Source of the DNA: Talinum fruticosum
Lineage: Eukaryota > Streptophyta > Magnoliopsida > Caryophyllales > Talinaceae
Direction of reading: 5' to 3'
Length of the DNA: 64,000 nucleotides
Assembly: GCA_021018815.1 (NCBI GenBank)
Contig: JAITYX010000005.1
Coordinates: 9,395,501-9,459,500 of the forward strand
In this document: positions 60,609-64,000 of the stretch, in pieces
Layout of the letters: the number at the start of each line of letters is the position of its first letter
Position numbering within the stretch: position 1 is the stretch's first letter
Translations under genes and position numbers: made by a program
The notes under the pieces: generated by a model
Database searches by the model: none
What the model saw: the letters and a program-made list of their open reading frames with translations, nothing else
Told to the model about the DNA's origin: nothing

Positions 60609-62202
60609 TAAAAGTTAGCTCTTGGAGAGACTAAGTCACCCTAGAGAGGGGGTGAATAGGGTGATGAAGAAATTTTCTTCCGATTGAAGAATAAGTTCGT
60701 CCGAGTAGAGTAGGAGTCGCGGATGAACTCGGAATAGACTCGACTCGAAATCGCAAAGAATATAGAAGCGTAATAGATCGAGCAAATAAACAATATGAGT
60801 TTAGAATGAACTCGAAAACCGGTAACACGTAAAGTACGTGGAAACCCTCCCGGGGCAGGAAACCACGGACCGTGCCAATCCAAGCACGAAGTCAAATCCA
60901 CTATTTTGAATCCACAAAATACAGTAGACTCGACTCAACCCGAGTTCCTCCCTTAGACAACTCTTTACAAGTTTTTCCAAGACTCGAAATTCCCTTATCT
61001 CGATCTAGTACTTCCTAGCCGAGATAACCCTTACAGACTAGGGACAACCGAGCTGAGTTAACCTTTACAACTCAGTCAAGGGACCTTACTTAGAGAATAA
61101 GAAGAGAGTTTGTAATCGAGTACAAGACCTTACAACTCGGAATATAATGACATATAAAATTGGAGTTGTAAGTAGAAGATTTACAATGAATACAATAGCT
61201 TTTGATCAAGTATGTATTTTTTACAATTGGTTAAGTAATCTCCAAGTCTTGAGAGTTGGCTTCTATTTATAGATGACCAAGCAGCTTAGCCGTTGTGTCC
61301 ATCTTCCGATTGGAGTTCCTTTATGACCGTTGTGAAGGATAATCCGAGTCACTCGTAAAATATCCGTTGAAATATGATCGTTAGACAACGGCTCTTGACT
61401 CCCTTGGAAGTGCCTAAAACCACCTGGCGGTGTCTTCAAAACTAAGGTGGAAACCACCGTTGAGCTTAGTGTTGCAGATTTCCATTTCTGGAAACGGACA
61501 ACCTTGACACAGATGTCTAGGGCTAGGTCGGAGGTGGAAAAGCCTTGTTTGCTTGGTGATTTGACGTTTTGAAGCCGGTTACTTTTGTAATTCAAATTTA
61601 GGATAACCTCATTTGAATCACCTACAAAAGTAAATCAATTTGGTTCTAAAAGTATAAAATACTTTGCTCCAAGATTAGACACCGATAATAATATAATTAA
61701 GATAATTAAGTGACTCGATTATCCGGGTCGGAAAAGGAATGGAATTTTTGAGTCTAATATTCATGATACTCAAAATTCCATCTCGAGTCAGTCTAAAAGA
61801 GAATCAAGTTAAATAAACAATATCGTAGGGAACAAACTTGATCTAGATTGAGCATGGTTCAAACTAAAAGCGCCGACTCTAACGGAATAAGACCTGTAAT
61901 ACGAAGTCGATCCCGAGTACGGTTTTACGAATACTAACGTTTGAACATGTGATAATTCTAACCGATGAGTGACTCGGATTTGAGTGTCATATAGTGAGTG
62001 CGGATATGCTTTCGAGTCACACGAGTTATGCATAAATACATGAAATTGTTTCTATAATACTTAGAGAAAAACACTATATCACTCGTAAAAGTTTCTAAGG
62101 CACCGGAATGACTTGGAATCAAAACTTTATAAGTGAGAAATTCTTATACCTGATTCCTTTGATAGAACTCGAGAAAAGTGAGGCGTAAAGTCCGAGTCTT
62201 CA
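60609..62202 (-). repeat. Sirevirus B 3' LTR
   Basis: About 1594 bp. On the plus strand it runs from TAAAAGTTAGCT (expected TGAAGGTTTGCT; terminal bases altered) to CCGAGTCTTCA. It contains the same landmarks inverted: the CACCCTAGAG-GGGGTGAATAGGG stretch, the stretch matching the 34.5-kb promoter-proximal region, and the inverted TATA TATTTATAG at about 61264-61272. Confidence 0.85.
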
Positions 62203-62216
62203 ATCTCCCCTTTTTG
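62203..62216 (-). other. Polypurine tract, Sirevirus B
   Basis: ATCTCCCCTTTTTG on the plus strand, the inverse of the PPT of element A, adjoining the LTR start. Confidence 0.78.
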
Positions 62217-62695
62217 ATGAAAGGCATTCCATACTTAGATAGAAACTTTGTTAGTGATATAAATATATTTTTGCAAACTTAGTGCAAACAAGTAAGGCAA
62301 GGTTGTATAGCGTAAACTAAATTAGAGCATACTGAAGTATCGGAACATGAAGCAACAAAATAGATATGCAGCAATAATCAATGGAAAGCATTTATTGTAG
62401 AGATGATGCTAAGTAAGAGAGCATATTTGATGGAAACTCGAAATGCTTGCATTTATCATTGTACTCGAGAGAATTGGAACAAAATGCATAAGTTCATTGA
62501 ATTGAAAGAAAATATGTACAAAGTGTGAGAGAGAGAGACTCCCCTAGACAAGACAACAAATTCTCTATTTATTCTCCCCTTGCCTTTCAAAGAAAAACAA
62601 AAAAATAGGAAGAATACAAGAAGTACAAGTTTGATGTCCGGGAAAAAAAAAACCGTAAATAAGAGATAAAGAAATTAAGAAGGGGATGGGTTTGT
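62217..62695 (-). other. Sirevirus B spacer between env-like ORF and PPT
   Basis: Matches 43769-44165 inverted, including the segment with CTTTGAAAGGCAAGGGGAG. No coding signal was seen. Confidence 0.65.
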
Positions 62696-64000
62696 CTAAG
62701 TGGAAGAGGAAGGACGAGTGGAGCGCCGGCGCCGATAGGATCTTGACGATGTGCTTGAGCGCGGCGGAGGGAGGACAGGGATCTCTCGGAAAGGCTCGGC
62801 TTCCGAGTGGCTGACCCGGAACGGGGGATCCAGAGGTTCATCCTCTTGAAATTCAGCGACTGGAGGGGTCCGCTCGGCTCGACCCGCTGCCGATTGTCCT
62901 TGTGCAAGCAAGGTCTTCGACCCACTCAAACCGCTGTTTGAGCCGATCACCTCCGGTTGAGCTTTAGGAGCACCGAGACCCTCACTGTTGCTCCTTGTTC
63001 TTCCTTTTGTTCCTCCCCTTGGCCGAAGGAGCCGCCTTAGCCGCGAGCTCCTCGGCTTCGCTTCTTCTCGATCTTCTTCTTCATCCTCGCTTCTATTTGA
63101 GGAGGTCTTGGCCGGCTCGAGGACTCTTCGGATGTGTCCGAGTCGCCTTGGTCCCGAGCCGCCTTGGACCGTCTCTCCTGGAGAAGCTCTATCAACTCCC
63201 TCTCGCTCCTTCACCGGGGCCTTCATCTCAATGAGCGAGTTCTCGCTGCTCTCGGATTTGAGACTCAGGCAGTTTTCGGTTTATGGTCATAGACTAAAAG
63301 ACAGTCTTGAATGACCGGAGTATGTCCTTGAATTCCAAGGACACAGAGCTGATTTTGTCCATGAAGGCGGAGGACAAAATGGAAGAGAGAGAGTCTTAGA
63401 AGCACCAGAGGTAGAAGCACCACCAGGTGGGACATGAAGAGAAAGTGGGGCATCTTTCCGAGTCCGAGGTTAAGAAGATGGCCTCGGCCTCGAGCCGTGT
63501 TCCTAGATACTAGGTTTAGTTTCCTGGTACCCGTACTCCGAAGTTCCTTTTGCCGACAACAATGACAGCCTCGAAATAGCGTTTGGGTCTAAGGGAAGAG
63601 GAACTTAGAATTGTTTGAAAACAAGGGTGAGAAGAGCACCGAAAGGAAGAGGGGTGTTGGAGTTGAGCTGGCACAGCTGCCATTTGCTCAATTATGGAGG
63701 GAAAGAGGTCTACTTCGTAGCCCTCGAGAATGTCAAACAGAGCTTTGAGGTGCTTGGAGTTGGGGTTCTCCTTGCTAGAGTGCTCGAGAGAAGAAGGTTC
63801 TTATCGGCAGAAACACGAAGACGTGCTTCGACCTCAGCCGAATCACGTAGAAAATTTTTGCGTGACCTAGGGAACTCTTTGGCATACTTTTCAAAGAAGT
63901 CGTCGGCGACCTCGGTGAAAGGAACTGGATTGCTATTCAAGAAGAGAGAAGAGACCTTGAACAGGCGATGGAGAAGGGAAGTGTTTATGCGAACCGTTAT
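62696..64000 (-). pseudogene. Sirevirus B env-like ORF, C-terminal part
   Basis: Homologous in place and sequence to the env-like region of element A. The C-terminus reads SYRRRRSTRPSSST with the stop at 62696-62698, in the open frame 62696-63226. Further inside, 63710-63940 reads PFTEVADDFFEKYAKEFPRSRKNF and VEARLRVSADKNLLL, a cleaner version of a stretch broken in A at about 42510-42650. Charged and Arg/Glu-rich segments suggest coiled-coil sequence. Frames shift several times. The N-terminus is beyond the window. Confidence 0.6.

Larger units (their letters stand above)
60609..64000 (-). mobile_element. Sirevirus-type Ty1/copia element B, 3' part
   Basis: Minus-strand relative of element A: 3' LTR (60609-62202), polypurine tract (62203-62216), non-coding spacer and env-like ORF running off the window. 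Its sequence is clearly more diverged from A than A's LTRs are from each other. Since the 5' end is outside the window, target duplication and completeness cannot be judged. Confidence 0.85.

Overview
The window looks like transposon-dense, heterochromatin-like DNA from a flowering plant, probably a eudicot. No intact host gene was found. Every well-supported coding signal belongs to plant transposable elements: Athila-type and Tat-type Ty3/gypsy, a chromovirus-type solo LTR, Sirevirus-type Ty1/copia, a CACTA (En/Spm-like) DNA transposon and Helitron-like elements. There are no bacterial operon features, and no rRNA, tRNA or CRISPR array was recognised.

Layout. 1-2261 and 22652-30908: AT-rich Helitron-like non-autonomous elements, head to tail and joined by (TAA)n microsatellites. 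2262-22651: an Athila-lineage retrotransposon in a three-LTR tandem form (LTR 2267-4586, gag-pol, LTR 11297-13616, gag-pol again, LTR 20326-22646), with one 5-bp target duplication (GATAT) at the two outer ends only. 30909-32990: AT-rich, with a (TA)n tract and weak traces of a minus-strand spliced gene. About 32990-33342: part of a Tat/Ogre-like gypsy LTR, split by a 12.4-kb Sirevirus (33343 to about 45751). That Sirevirus itself holds an inverted solo LTR of its own family in gag (35399-36938, TSD TTACT). About 45753-45900: the rest of the Tat-like LTR. About 45910-54082: a CACTA element with a Transposase_24-like gene and a Ulp1/C48 protease-like gene, the latter split by a 3180-bp solo LTR (49817-52996, TSD ATTAT). 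54083-60608: Tat-like gag and protease, an antisense ORF, a G-rich block and a 121-bp minisatellite. 60609-64000: the 3' LTR and env-like gene of a second Sirevirus on the minus strand, running out of the window.

The nesting gives a relative history: Tat-like element oldest, then CACTA and Sirevirus insertions, then solo LTRs inside those. The Athila dimer looks young, because its three LTRs are almost the same length and sequence.

Nearly every reading frame is broken. Many breaks, and many differences between the two Athila copies, fall at CAG/CTG/CCG trinucleotides (CTG seen as CTCG or CCG; CAG as CGAG, CGG or CGTA). CHG is the context of heavy plant transposon methylation, so I suspect systematic long-read consensus errors. 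The pseudogene calls should be read with that in mind. I found no convincing new biological system. The most notable items are the three-LTR dimer, the CHG-linked discrepancy pattern, the Helitron/(TAA)n array and the retained env-like and antisense ORFs.
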